Part shown: one piece after another, positions 36,121-47,290 of the stretch | Numbering within the stretch: position 1 is the first letter of the stretch | Layout of the letters: each line of letters begins with the position of its first letter | Assembly (NCBI RefSeq): GCF_002127325.2 | Contig: NC_035449.2 | Span: 138,684,807-138,748,806 of the forward strand | Source: Helianthus annuus | Taxonomy: Eukaryota > Streptophyta > Magnoliopsida > Asterales > Asteraceae | Direction: 5' to 3' | Length of the DNA: 64,000 nucleotides | Notes under the pieces: generated by a model | What the model was told of the DNA's origin: nothing | The model's input: only the letters and a program-made list of their open reading frames with translations | Database searches by the model: none | Position numbers and translations under genes: made by a program

Positions 36121-37062
36121 AGTAGCTTGTATCTGCTGCAGAAGATAATGAAAATTTTATTTAGGAGTTTATTATAGAATTGTCTTTTATGGCAATTCAT
36201 TAACCATGGTAACGAAGACCATATCCGGTTAATTTGTTACTCACTTTATATTTAGGATTTGAACATACTTATCCTAATCACAATTAATATTGTTAGTGGC
36301 ATAAAAGCCTAGTCACGAGGACGTTATTATAATATTAGCCGAGATTACAGAGAATCAAGGTATGAAGGTTTGAACCGTAGTTCTTTTACCCTTTCTGACA
36401 GGGAGTCAAAGACCACCACTGTCTTTTGTCTTATATGACAATAATTATGGCCCATAGGCACTACATCACTAATGGATGTTTGATAAGGTTGGCCCATAGG
36501 CACTACATCGCTAATGGATGTTTAACAAGTGATCATCTTCATTGATGATTTAACCCATGATTTATTATATCATTGATTTGGGCTTTGGAATCCTTTAAAG
36601 GATTCTTGTATAAGAATGACGTGTGCGATTTTAACGAATCGCATCTGCCATGATTGTTAACATGCTTACAGAGGTTAACAGGGAATCTGAATCTTTTAAT
36701 TAGGTCTTACCATCTTGGCCGGATCTTAAAAGACACCTGGCTAGGTTTCACTCTTAAGATTCTTTATTTAGGCAGATCAAATTAAAATGAATGATTTTGA
36801 TTTATTTCATATATAGTAATAACAAAAATGAAATTCATAACATAACCTTCCATAACTTCGAATACGATTACACGCTACCCTAAACGGGACTTTCAAACAA
36901 GTACATACCTACATAGAGGTTAAAATAAGAGACAAGTCCACGCAGGGACTAATACAAGATAGATGTCCGCGTAGGGACTGAAAGATAAGTCCACGTAGGG
37001 ACTGAAATACGATAAATGTCCACGCAGGGACTAAATTGTAAGTACAACAATCCATAAGGAGA
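36121..37062 (-). other. E2 region between the extra ORF and gag
   Basis: 942 bp of non-coding sequence. It contains a 42-bp direct repeat (GGCCCATAGGCACTACATC..., copies at 36449 and 36491) and a cluster of four small hairpins (36936-37032, listed separately). Confidence 0.75.
36936..37032 (-). repeat. Four AGTCC-loop-GGACT hairpin repeats in E2
   Basis: Copies of GTCC(A/G)CG(C/T)AGGGACT lie at 36936-36950, 36965-36979, 36989-37003 and 37018-37032. Each can fold with an AGTCC/GGACT-type stem (the leading A is absent in some copies). They sit immediately downstream of the extra ORF stop in the sense direction. Confidence 0.75.
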
Positions 37063-38028
37063 CTAAGGGTCTCGTTTCTTCTTCTTGCCCTTCAGTAGGT
37101 TTGCCAAGCCCTTGAGGAATCCTCGGTGGCTCTTACGTTCTTCCTCGAAGTCTCTTTCCACACGGCTCAAACGGTGGAGTATTTCTTCTTGTTCAGGTGG
37201 GGAAAAACGTGGTTGTGGCGCCGGTTGCGGAACTGGAGGTCTAGGAGGTGCTGGATACCCATGAGCTGAGTAGTCCGGTATTCCCATGTTTCCAAAAGCT
37301 CCGTCGGGATAGCGGGCATTATACCTAGCCGCTACCACATATGGGTCGCGCTCATAGTTGTAGTTGTAATGTGCGTGCGATGACGGTTCGAACGGGTTGT
37401 AAGCCGTTGGACCCGTGTACGCAGGTATTGGGTGGTCATACCTAAATGGTGGCGAAGATGGTGCAACTGGTGCGGAGTTCGCCTCCTGTGCTAGACTTGC
37501 AGGTCCTTCTTCTGGTAGTGGCGGGTAGTGGCTACTACTAGAGTGTCGAGGGGTGCTGAAGTGGAATTCCCCTCCTCGTGTGGACATACGGGCATTTGTC
37601 CTCCTACGCCTTGGCAGATCAGGCATTACTGGTTGCACCGGTGGCGGAGGTAGTGGCGTAACTGCCACGAAACGTGGATCCTCGGAGGGATCTTGCGGAT
37701 GTTGCGGCTGGTGTTGTGATGTCTGATGAGATGGTGTATAGTGCCACTCATGTCGGTCGAACAACGCTTGGAAGCTATCTGGGCCTTGATAAGGTGTCCC
37801 ATGAAAGGATGACCCATCAGAGATTTCTATTGGATGCGTGGGCGTACCACGAGCAGGTTCTGTCGGATCCGTGTCCTCGTCCATATGGTCTTCGGAGAAG
37901 TGATCTTGTGGTCCTAACGGAACAAAGCCCGCAGGCTCCTGAATGTAGTCAGCTGGGTTAAACTGACCTCTGAAGTATGGAGTAGGGTCGTCAAAATTGC
38001 GGTGCGATACCGAACGCTGTAGAGGCAT
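37063..38028 (-). CDS. E2 extra ORF upstream of gag (321 aa), unknown function
   Basis: An open frame lies between the primer site and gag, in the sense direction. I use the ATG at 38026-38028. The same frame is open 33 codons further, to a TAA at 38128-38130, and protein-like sequence (HNDHEAGPSNTRAPSTT) continues above that stop. The natural protein was therefore probably longer, with an acidic N-terminal tract now out of frame. The sequence is Pro/Ser/His/Tyr-rich and looks disordered, with a proline run (about residues 120-135), a basic RRRR patch and a charged C-terminus (RLSRVERDFEEERKSHRGF, then LLKGKKKKRDP) that could form a short coiled coil and a nuclear signal. I recognise no domain. 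E3 has a decayed ORF in the same position, so this appears to be a lineage trait. Confidence 0.75.
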   Translation of the reverse strand: MPLQRSVSHRNFDDPTPYFRGQFNPADYIQEPAGFVPLGPQDHFSEDHMDEDTDPTEPARGTPTHPIEISDGSSFHGTPYQGPDSFQALFDRHEWHYTPSHQTSQHQPQHPQDPSEDPRFVAVTPLPPPPVQPVMPDLPRRRRTNARMSTRGGEFHFSTPRHSSSSHYPPLPEEGPASLAQEANSAPVAPSSPPFRYDHPIPAYTGPTAYNPFEPSSHAHYNYNYERDPYVVAARYNARYPDGAFGNMGIPDYSAHGYPAPPRPPVPQPAPQPRFSPPEQEEILHRLSRVERDFEEERKSHRGFLKGLANLLKGKKKKRDP

Positions 38029-38439
38029 GTAAGAGGGTTGAGGGTTGTTGGGATCATTTTCGGAATCTGGCCCGAACGAGTGACGGTACGATGGCGTCGA
38101 GCTGTGCGAGGTGGAATGCCTCGCAGGTTAGAAAAGGTTTCTCCGTCTTTGCGGTTCTTCACTCCTTGTGGTCGAAGGAGCTCGCGTATTTGAAGGTCCA
38201 GCTTCGTGATCGTTGTGAGTAACGATCTCTCCTCTGCCTCTTCTTCCTCTTCATCTTCCTCGGAAAATTACAGGTGCCATATTTCCTGCTTTCAAAACTA
38301 TTACAAAATCACAATAACTATAAAAGACAACTGGAATAAGGAATTCGAATTTGTCCTATGTTCTTGTCTAGACTCAAGTATGTGCAATTGTGTCACTGAG
38401 ATTAAACACATTAGGATAGTGTTTAATTCACTCAATGTT

Positions 38440-38452
38440 GGCTCTGATACCA
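38440..38452 (-). other. E2 primer-binding site, initiator tRNA-Met type
   Basis: On the minus strand TGGTATCAGAGCC follows the end of the 5' LTR after a few bases. This is the complement of the plant initiator tRNA-Met 3' end. Confidence 0.9.
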
Positions 38453-38455
38453 ACC

Positions 38456-41400
38456 TGTCACATCCCGATTTCCACGTGTATCACCGGTGGGGGATTACCG
38501 TGACGTAGTTGGCAACATTATAGTCAAACCACACAATATATGAATGCACAGCGGAAGCATAAAGATAAATATAATTCAACCATTGATTGTAATATCGAAT
38601 GTATCACAAATAGTCGAATGGTATCCACAGGGGAATCAAAATAATAAAAAGTGTTGTTCAACAGACAAAGCATCAAAGCTTGCGAGACTTCTTAAGATGC
38701 TAAGGAGCTATAGCCAGCCGATTACGTGTAGTACCTGCACTTAATCTTTTTGGGAAAATACGTCAGTTTACACTGGTAAATACATTCAACCGACACTTTT
38801 GTAAAATGTTTATTAAAAATTGATTTGAATGCACAAGGCACAAACTCTTTTATAACTTGGGAGAATTATTTAATATTATAATCTTGTGAACGAATTACAT
38901 GTTCCTTCTTTGCGTTCAGTAGCCCGGATCTAGTCCGGGTTAAAGATCAATAAACACACCACATTGCGTAAAACCGAGGTGGGTAAACCAACGGTTACGT
39001 CTTTTAATAATATAGACATAATGCCGGGTGTACGCCTACACCCGGATGTCGAGGTCGTGGCCATTTCGTAAAATGATGCCAAGGATATCCGGGACATGGT
39101 CATTAACCCCCCAAAGGCTTTTAAGTAACAAGACTGTTTAAACGAGCCGATTAAATTATTCAATTAACCACCAAACGATGGAAGATTTGATGCTCGATCA
39201 AGCGGTATTTTATATATACCGTAACCCAAGCCCGTAATACGGAAAATAAGTTAAAAGTATTTACCTTTGCAAGTATTGTCCTTAATTGATTAAATCACAA
39301 ATATCTTTACTGGGGCTCCTATTCTGGAACGAAGGTTTTAAAATACCCTATTAGAATCCTAACGGGTCTTTATATTAGCCGTAGCCTAGACCGGTCAGTT
39401 TCAAGGGCTAGATACGGTTTAATCGCGTGAAAGGCGAAAACCGAGAATGGAATGTGATTCTGACCCAACAAGTTCGGAGAATTGTTTTATATGGGTTTAA
39501 TATTCACACACTGGATTTTGGGGTCAAAATAATATGGTTTGACCCGTATCGGCTAATTTATGTAAACTAGTTACATAAGCCGAACCGTGCGCGCAATAGG
39601 CACAACGGGTAACCGTAAGAGTCCTACACTTGTTTCCTAAGTCAATATGCCTTAAAGAGGTTGTGGTATCAGTAGAATACCTTCCGTGATGCCCGTAGCG
39701 AGTTTAAGTTCATTATACGCCCCGTAGGGGTTTTCCGGTCATTTTAAAGACTTTTAAAGGAGGTTTTAGAGTTCTACAGGAAATCTGAGTTTCCCGATCA
39801 GTTTATAAAGTCTAAAATACTTTACTTATTATTTAAAATCAGTAGCAACTGGAATCGGGTCAAAAGACTTTATAGAACTCAAGTTTTGGCCGAAAAGGGC
39901 ATATTCGGTATTTACCGAACCGTAGCCATAACCGCAGGTTATGAGCAGGTTAAAATTAATTAAAAATCTTTAAAAATCCCAAAATATTATTTCACAATAG
40001 TGAGTAAAAGGTTTGGTGACGAAATCTTGGTTTGGTAGGCGTTATGCTAATCGCGCCGTTTATTACAAAAGTTTCTTTTATTTGCGCTATTTAGCATAAC
40101 TCCTATTCTAGACCTCGGATTTGCGTGAAACTTTAAGGACATGCTTAGAATTTAGTAAGCAAGGTTATGGTCCCTTCACGTGTCCGAAATACTCGTTTTA
40201 TTTTGAAAAGGGCGTTACGGTCAACTTTTAAGCAATTAACGGAAATGCGTAAAAGACTCGGACAAACAACGAACCGGTCACAGAGGGTGATACCATCACG
40301 TGACCTGGTCCTAAGAGAGTCCTAAGGCATATCTACATTGCACTAAAACGGGTCAGAACTGAATTCAAAGCAAAAGTCAAACTTTTGCGATATTCGGCTC
40401 TGAACCGGGTCAATATAGCAAATGGCCGAATCAAATGAGCTTAGACAAGTTTATATACTTAATATCATGTTTTATAAGTGTTCAAACAGGTTTCATATCA
40501 TCTATATTACAGATTATGCAAGAATCGCAAAAAATGGCTTTCTGTTGACTTTTTAGGTATACGTTTGACTCGACATTTGAACTAGTTAGAGTGGTGATCA
40601 GGGGAAACCCTTTTAGGGGTTTATTACCCACATAAATACCAACACATAACTACTTTTGATTCGACAATTCACTGGACCATTCGTGATTTATCGCAAAGTC
40701 AATCGTTAGGTACGACGGATTGACTTTTAAGCTAAACTAAGCAAAAACAAGGCCATAGAAGGTTTGACATACTTACAGAGACTTGTGCACGACTTAGGAA
40801 TTATAGAAGAACACTTGGGAGCTTCAGGAATGAGCAGAAGATGTGTTTTGAGGTGTGATGAACTTATGCACAATGTAGGCCTATTTATAGTGAAAGAATG
40901 ACCTCTAGATCATTACAACTCAGGCTACAAGTGAGTATGGATGTTCAGCAGGTGTCCTAAGGTGCTAGGGGTCAGGTAGAGGGCACCCATGCCTCATTGA
41001 TTGCTCACAAGTTCATCTACAAGCCAAATCATTGAATCTGCCCATACTTTCTGCATCTGTATGGTTCACGCGGCCCGCATGGAAGATCAGGCAGACTTGT
41101 ATGCGGGTCGCCTGAGTTCTCATAACAGAACGCGTAATTGCAGAAGGCTCGCGGCCCGCTTTAACTTACCCCATTCTTCAACGCAGCCCGCGTTAGGTTA
41201 GTTACTCAAGATTTTTAAATCTTTTATAATCATTACGAAATCTTTGTAATTAATAACGAAATCTTTGGTAATTAATAACCTGACCTTTCGGGTTTGAAGG
41301 GGTAACTTTGCGATTTGGCCCTTGATTATTTACAACTAAGGGCCTCGTGTTATTTATCCGCATTGTTAAGTCCCCGGTTAGTTTGTTAGTTATCCGGAAG

Positions 41401-41839
41401 GCCTTAACTTTCGTTGTTGATGCTTCTAACCCTTCTCGTACGAATTTGATCATAACTTTCTCGTTTTAAAACGGAACTTCGCGGAATTTATATAGTACAT
41501 TCTAGTGAGCGTATTTTACTGTTACAAAGCCTCGGGTACGTCAAAGGGTCACTCAGAGGTATAATTAAACATGTTGACACAGTTAACCCCTGCAGCTTGT
41601 AATCTCTCACTTTCTTCCGCGTTTCGCTTCCGTACGATCCATGATTTATTCGTTTGAAGGTACGAGCATTGTTTAGGGTTACTATACAGTATACTTACCC
41701 TTGTTTGACATTTATAACCCTCGAATTTACATACTTTCAAGGTTTGTCAACATTAGTCCTTCATTTAATATTAAATGCCACGTTTAAACTCAACACACGT
41801 GTCAATACATTATTGGACACAAAATTTCGAGGTGTTACA
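38456..41839 (-). repeat. E2 5' LTR
   Basis: 3384 bp; on the minus strand it starts TGTAACACC at 41839 and ends GGGATGTGACA at 38456. Single-base differences from the 3' LTR are scattered. It carries extra sequence near 40992 that is absent from the 3' LTR. Confidence 0.93.
40881..41190 (-). promoter_or_regulatory. E2 LTR promoter: CTATAAATAG box and GC palindromes
   Basis: CTATAAATAG (minus strand) at 40881-40890 is a strong TATA box. Upstream in the sense direction lie GCGGCCCGC at 41070-41078, GCGGGTCGCC near 41103, GCGGCCCGC at 41151-41159 and CAGCCCGCG near 41183. The same layout recurs in E3 and E4. Confidence 0.65.
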
Positions 41840-41843
41840 CAAG

Positions 41844-43780
41844 TGTACCAGTCAATGTAGTATAGCCTAAAGTAAGTCCGAATATCGAACCCATGAAACT
41901 CTCTAATTACGTTAACTAGACTCTATCTAGACTTAGACTGACACAGACTCTAACTGTTTTTATGTTTAAGGGGGGTTTTCTAAATATCCTAAAATTACGA
42001 TTAAAATCAACTAATTAAATTAAATAACTAGGACGCGACTTAAACGAGATTTAGATCAAAGGTGACGAAGCAACTACCTAGACTAGAATCCTTTTAACTA
42101 GGAATGAATTTCTATTCGAAACTAAAGTGGTATGGAACCGGGATCTTCCCTAGGAAATCCCTACTAAGACCTCCCGCCCTTTCTCAGGAAGAAACCTGTG
42201 AGACTCTCCAGGGGCTGTTATGACTACCGGTTGGTTAGACTTCCTCTCAGTCCTCTAACTTCTTTAAAAGTGCCTTAATCCGACAATCTACCTCTCAGCG
42301 CGAAAGTCTAAGGCAACTATGGATTTTAACTTAGTTTAATAGACACGAATAAGATTAGGGAACTAAGACCGATTTCTCTCAAAACCTAATGCTAGCTATA
42401 TATCAAACCGAGACCTATTAATAACCTCGAGACTCTCAGTGACAAGATTAGCAGAATATCAAGTTCTAAATATATTTTATTTACCGTTTCTAAGGTTATT
42501 GGCCAATTCACCCAAAGACTACCCGAACCCGCAAAGACTCAAACAATCAACACAAACCTATCCTATGAAAGACATTCACCAAGGTTCATGTGAAACGAAT
42601 AAACAATCAATAATCAAAACTAGATACGCATATGCACTAAGTTAAAGATTCCAAAGTTTTTTACTTTTTAAGAAAAATCCATACACACGATAATAAACGA
42701 ATAAAAATCCAAACTTTATTAAATATTCATCTTAACCTAGGTAGTATCAAAAGGTTTAGCCAGAAAACATAGTCAAGAACGAAGATAATAAACAAGGTTC
42801 AAAACAAGAATTTATCGACAAAACAAAGAAAATAAGAAAACTAAAAGAGTCGGATAACAAAACTCGGTAATCTCTTGTTCTCCAAATCTCCCGCTCGATA
42901 CCGATGATACCCGCAAAACAACCTTTTACTATCGTCCTTTAAGTTTTTCCTGCTCGTCGCCTGATGTGTCCCCCCTCTGTCTTCGTCTGCTGTTGATATC
43001 CTATCGAATCGAGTTCTCCCACTTCGTCCAAGTATGTATTGGATATATTAGGGTTTTTAGCATATATTAATTACATGATTTAAAAGCCCACAACCAATTA
43101 ATGTAGCTGCCATATTCAACCTTATTTGTCTCGTGGCCTTGTCTGCTTGTATCGGCCCATGTGGTTAGAAAGAATAAGGGTGTAAGGGGCACTCCCCCTA
43201 AAAGTTCTCTCTCTTACGCATAATCAATCCTTGTGTGCCACGTCAACTCCCCTCTTAAACCCCTCTAACACCCTAAATTGATGGCGGCACTCCCCTCTTA
43301 GGTGACTTGGTTTTTTATTAAAAAAAAAAAAATTTTCATTGGTCCATCTCCTCCCTCTCTTCGGTGACTTCCCACCGATTTGGGCCCCCGAATTGTGTCA
43401 CCGCCTGGATGGCGGCAACCCCCTAATCGGCAAGCATGGTTCCCGCACGGGGTCACCGAAGGTGCCCCGCTCCCCCTAACAATTCTTTCTTTTAATATCT
43501 TTGTTCGTCCAGTTTCAACAATATTATTAAAAGTATGGCCCACCTTTCTTGTTAATACTATATAAATAGCGGGCACAGTCCAATCAGGGAAAATAGCCGT
43601 TTTACTCTGCCCAACTGGCTGGTAATTTTCATATTACTCGTTTTCGCTCCATTTGCACCAGGACCTAGCAAAAACATAAAACAATATAATATAATAATAA
43701 AAGCTAAAAAGAACAAATAAAAACTATACAAAAATTATACAATTTACACGGGACAAATATGTGTATTTTACCCCACATCA
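41844..43780 (-). repeat. LTR-like block, possibly a solo LTR or fragment of an Athila/Tat-type element
   Basis: Read on the minus strand it begins TGATGTGGGGTAAAATACAC at 43780. It has a GGTCCTGGTGCAAATGGAGC segment reminiscent of the Athila LTR start and a TATA-like CTATATAAATAG at about 43558. It ends GACTGGTACA at 41844, where E2 inserted. There is no long coding frame. No partner LTR or target duplication was found, so class and limits are tentative. Confidence 0.35.
43157..43500. mobile_element. Possible MITE
   Basis: AGAAAGAATAAGGGTGTAAGGGGCAC on the left is mirrored, with differences, by GTGCCCCGCTCCCCCTAACAATTCTTTC-like sequence on the right. The interior is GC-richer than its surroundings and has an A-run near 43320. 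The inverted repeats are imperfect and no clear duplication flanks them. Confidence 0.3.
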
Positions 43781-44245
43781 TGTATCGATAATTGTCACTC
43801 GAAAATTTTTTGTTAGGAACGAAATATAGCGATTTTTAAAAAAAGAATATTAAAAAAATTTGTGTGTTTTTTTAGGTTTTTTTTTTGTGTTCACATTGAC
43901 TCTCATGGTTCTCGCAATAAGAGTGGTTCTTAAATAAACCCTATCCTACACACGGATGTTTGCGATGTTGGGCTTATGAAATAAGAAAAATGGGCTGACT
44001 TTTGTGAACCTCTTAGCCCGCCCCTATAGTTGTAATTGTGGATGCGTGACGCATGGGAGCTGGTAAGTAAATTAGGTTAAATTGATAAATCTATTGGTGC
44101 AACTGAAGCGACGATGGCGAGCGCTGAACGGTAGCCTGCGTTTAGACCTCTGCAAAGGTGCAACCTAAAGACGATTATGCCCACGAAATGATAGCTTCTA
44201 CGGTTTTAAATGTTATGGTTTGCTACTTTGTTTATTTACTGATGT
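43781..44245. other. Unassigned stretch
   Basis: AT-rich DNA with a TTCTCGCAATAAGAGTGGTTCT segment (43909-43933) similar to the edge of the foldback element near 46760. No gene was recognised; a GC-richer piece near 44040-44190 has no clear frame. Confidence 0.4.
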
Positions 44246-44565
44246 CATTGTTGTGTTTCTCTGTGATATTGTAACTTTGTTAGTCAGATTGATTCTTCTT
44301 TGTTGTAGATAGTTAAATTTGTTCTTGGCAAGCCCTTTCTTCTTTCCCTAGCTCTAATTACAATTCCACACCATTGCTGGTATATTTGCGCTAATTGCTG
44401 GTATATTAGTGTTATGCCATTGTTATGTTTCTTTGTGATATTGTAACTTTGTTAGTCAGATTGATTCTTCACTGTTGTAAATAGTTAAATTTGTTTCATA
44501 GCAAGCTCTTTCTGCTCTCCATAGCTCTAATAACAATTCCACACCATTGCTGGTATATATTAGGT
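44246..44565. repeat. 172-bp tandem duplication
   Basis: CATTGTTGTGTTTCTCTGTG... from 44246 recurs as CATTGTTATGTTTCTTTGTG... from 44418. It includes TTGTTAGTCAGATTGATTCTTC and CCACACCATTGCTGGTATAT, with about one difference per ten bases. Confidence 0.8.
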
Positions 44566-44619
44566 TACAGATTTTTTTTTTTGTTGTTGTAACAAGTTCT
44601 TCTAACTCATCTTTCAGAT

Positions 44620-45650
44620 ATACTAGTAATAAGATCCGCGCGCGTTGCGGCGCGGGTACTTCGTAAATGTCAAATGAATTAGTCCAAGCGTTATGCGAAT
44701 GATTGAACTCAGTTTAACCTATATAAGCATCGTGATTCGATCAAAACGTAAAGTAAATTGAATTTATACCATACAATCATAAGATATTATACGCGACCCG
44801 ACTAACTCGAATACTGTCAAGTCAAAACGAATATGCGACTTGAATCATATGTAGGAAATGTACAAAATAAACCACAAAAGTGTACACCAAGTTAACGTTA
44901 AAACGTAGACAAACTCGAACTTATAGGAAAACGTATACGAAATTTGAGTCGAAATGTAGACAAACTCGAATATTGTACCGACTATGTGGCGTGATTATAT
45001 ATAGATTATTACCGACCCTTTACGTTAAAACGTAGAAAAAATCGAATTTAATCGACGAATCGTATTTGACCCGATTATTTTTAAACAAACGACATGTACA
45101 TCGAAAGTATGCTCGAAAACATATTATAATTGAAAACAAAATTTTCTTCGAAATGTAGACCAACTTGAATTTATTTTGTCAAATCAAGACATATTATATT
45201 TGACCTGAATAGTTTCTGAGCAAAACTGACATCGAAACATACATAAAAAAGTAAGCACAAAAATGTATTATATTTTATCCGACTTGTTTTCAAACAATTT
45301 TTTTCATCGAAACGTAGCCCAACACATTTTTTTATACCAACACATACATAAAAATAAGCACACAACAATTTTTTTTAAGTTAACGACCGAGTGTATTAAG
45401 AAAAAAACAGAACATATATACTCTCAATGGGGTCAAAGTGACATTTTATAAAGTTTAAAAAAAGTTAAGGGGTTGAAAATTACATTGCCTAAACTAAAAG
45501 ACCTAAAAAAGGGATGAAAATGAAAGTTGAAAAACTTGAATGTCAAAAAGCAATATCTAAGGGGTAAAAATGAACTTTGAAAAAAACTTTGAGGGGTTAA
45601 AGAGGAATGTCCACCGACATTCCTCTTTAAGATTATATAAATATATTTTT
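44620..45650. other. GC-headed repeat ending in a hairpin (Helitron-like?)
   Basis: It starts with a GC-rich head (CCGCGCGCGTTGCGGCGCGG, about 44636). AT-rich sequence follows with many CGAAACGTAGAC-like repeats. It ends near a perfect hairpin AAGAGGAATGTC-CACC-GACATTCCTCTT (about 45600-45628). Some Helitrons end in a hairpin, but I see no CTRR end and no clean TC start. Confidence 0.35.
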
Positions 45651-45888
45651 TTTCCAGAGTAAATTATAAATTTTGTCCTTTATGTTTACACTCTTTTACA
45701 AATGGTATCTTTTAGCACAAAAGCTAACAAGTTCTGTACTTAATGTTCTAAAATCTTACACGTTCTATTCTTTAGGACAAATCTAGTTAGATATTTTGGT
45801 TGAATCAGATTACACAGGGGTATTTTAGTCTTTTTTCCTATTTGTTAAGTATTATTTAAAAAATAAAAAAATTCTAGGAATTTTATAT

Positions 45889-46810
45889 ATACATAGGGTA
45901 GGTTTATTGTAAAAAATGTGTGTTTTGTGAGAAGTGTAGGAAAGAATCTACACCCTTTGATCTATAATCTAATGGTTGAGATTATAATGTCAAAATTGTA
46001 AATATTATTTACCATTAAAATAATTAATTTTCTATATTAAGGGCTATAAAAGTAAATTTAACATTTTTAAATTCAAAAACTCACATACAATGCATATGCA
46101 AGTTTCCCCCGTATTTTTTAAACGTTAATAATAACTTTTTATACGTAACTTTTTTTAAAAAAATTAAACTATAATAGCGAGTGTTTTTTATCTTTAATAT
46201 GAGTACCATATTTCTATACTTATATAAAGAGAAAAAGTATGTCTCGATCGGATGTTTTAGTCCATGGTGTTTTGTCTCTATTGTTTTAATTGTATAGTGA
46301 TTCAAGGCGTTTTGTTTTACAGTAAACTATGAACGCATATAAGATACCATAACATCGAAAATAGTAGTTTGCTGAATTCAATGGTATTTGCAATGTTATG
46401 GTGTCTTATATAGGTTCATGGTGTTTTGCTGTAAAACACAACGACTTTAATCACTATACAATTAAAACAACATAGACAAAATACTATGGACTTAAACATC
46501 CGATCGAAATATATTTTTTTCTCTATATAAGTATAGCAATATGTTACTCATAGTAAAGATAAAAAAATACTCGTTATTATGGTGTAATTTTTTTTAAAAA
46601 AAGTTATGTATAAAAAGTTATTAACGAATTCATGTAAATTTAAACATGTAAATTAAATTTCTAATATTGTATACAAATAATAATAATAACAAGTGTAAAA
46701 AAATGAATTTGAATTGTTTTTGAAAACGTTCTCGTGGTTTTTTCATTCCTTCACATGTTTCTCGCAATATTTAGCGTTCTCATTTAAACATTCCCCTATA
46801 TGTACATACA
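45889..46810. mobile_element. Foldback element with about 235-bp arms
   Basis: The core is a long inverted repeat (about 46119-46352 and 46395-46632) around a short centre. Examples are ATCGGATGTTTTAGTCCATG against its diverged complement CATAGTATT-type sequence on the right, and the paired TTTTTATACGTAAC / GTTATGTATAAAAA. Weaker outer matches (ACATAGGGTAGG... and ...CCCCTATATGT) extend the symmetry to about 45889 and 46810. No protein coding is present. Confidence 0.6.
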
Positions 46811-46817
46811 CCTATAA

Positions 46818-46818
<1 letters not shown>

Positions 46819-46864
<46 letters not shown>
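46819..46864. repeat. (CT)n(AT)n microsatellite
   Basis: A CT run followed directly by a TA run. Confidence 0.9.
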
Positions 46865-47052
46865 AAGTATAATGTACTTCAGGGCTTAACCTACATTAAC
46901 ATACATGACAAAAAATATAACGTGCGTTATTATCATAGAACGTGCGTGATTATAGTCTCATGCGTGATTATGTGGTCCCATGCGTGATTATACCCCTGAT
47001 CCAACCATTGTCTCATACATGATGTATGATAAGGCTTTTTGTATGTTAACCT

Positions 47053-47054
<2 letters not shown>

Positions 47055-47092
<38 letters not shown>

Positions 47093-47110
47093 ATATATAT
47101 ATATATATAT
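47055..47110. repeat. (AT)n microsatellite
   Basis: A long AT dinucleotide run with one interruption. The 180 bp to its right, up to E3, hold a CT-rich tract and no gene. Confidence 0.9.
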
Positions 47111-47290
47111 GTATGGGACCGCTAAAATGAAAACCACCTCCAGTTGTAAGAACCGTGAGAACCACTCTCCACCAATCAGATTACGCCAACAAAAAGGGTG
47201 TTTTGGTCATTTACTCCAATTGTCTAATCTTTCTCTCTTTCTTTCTCTCTTTCTCTCTCTCTTCATTAATGGTAGCAGACAATTGTTTAA

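Larger units (their letters stand above)
28134..41839 (-). mobile_element. E2: complete chromovirus (Tekay-like), TSD CAAGT
   Basis: A 13,706-bp element on the minus strand is flanked by a perfect CAAGT duplication (28129-28133, 41840-41844). LTRs are 3377 and 3384 bp with TGTAACACC...TGTGACA ends. The primer site matches initiator tRNA-Met. In sense order it has the 5' LTR (38456-41839), primer site, an extra ORF, gag-pol with chromodomain, a hairpin plus PPT, and the 3' LTR (28134-31510). The two LTRs are highly similar apart from two small indels, so it is young, but pol has two stops. Confidence 0.95.

Noticed and set aside
36936..37032. CRISPR-like array
   Set aside because: Only four short degenerate units with spacers of 9-14 bases, inside a plant retrotransposon.
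44040..44200. GC-richer stretch that could be an exon
   Set aside because: Stops occur in all frames within short distances and no family was recognised.
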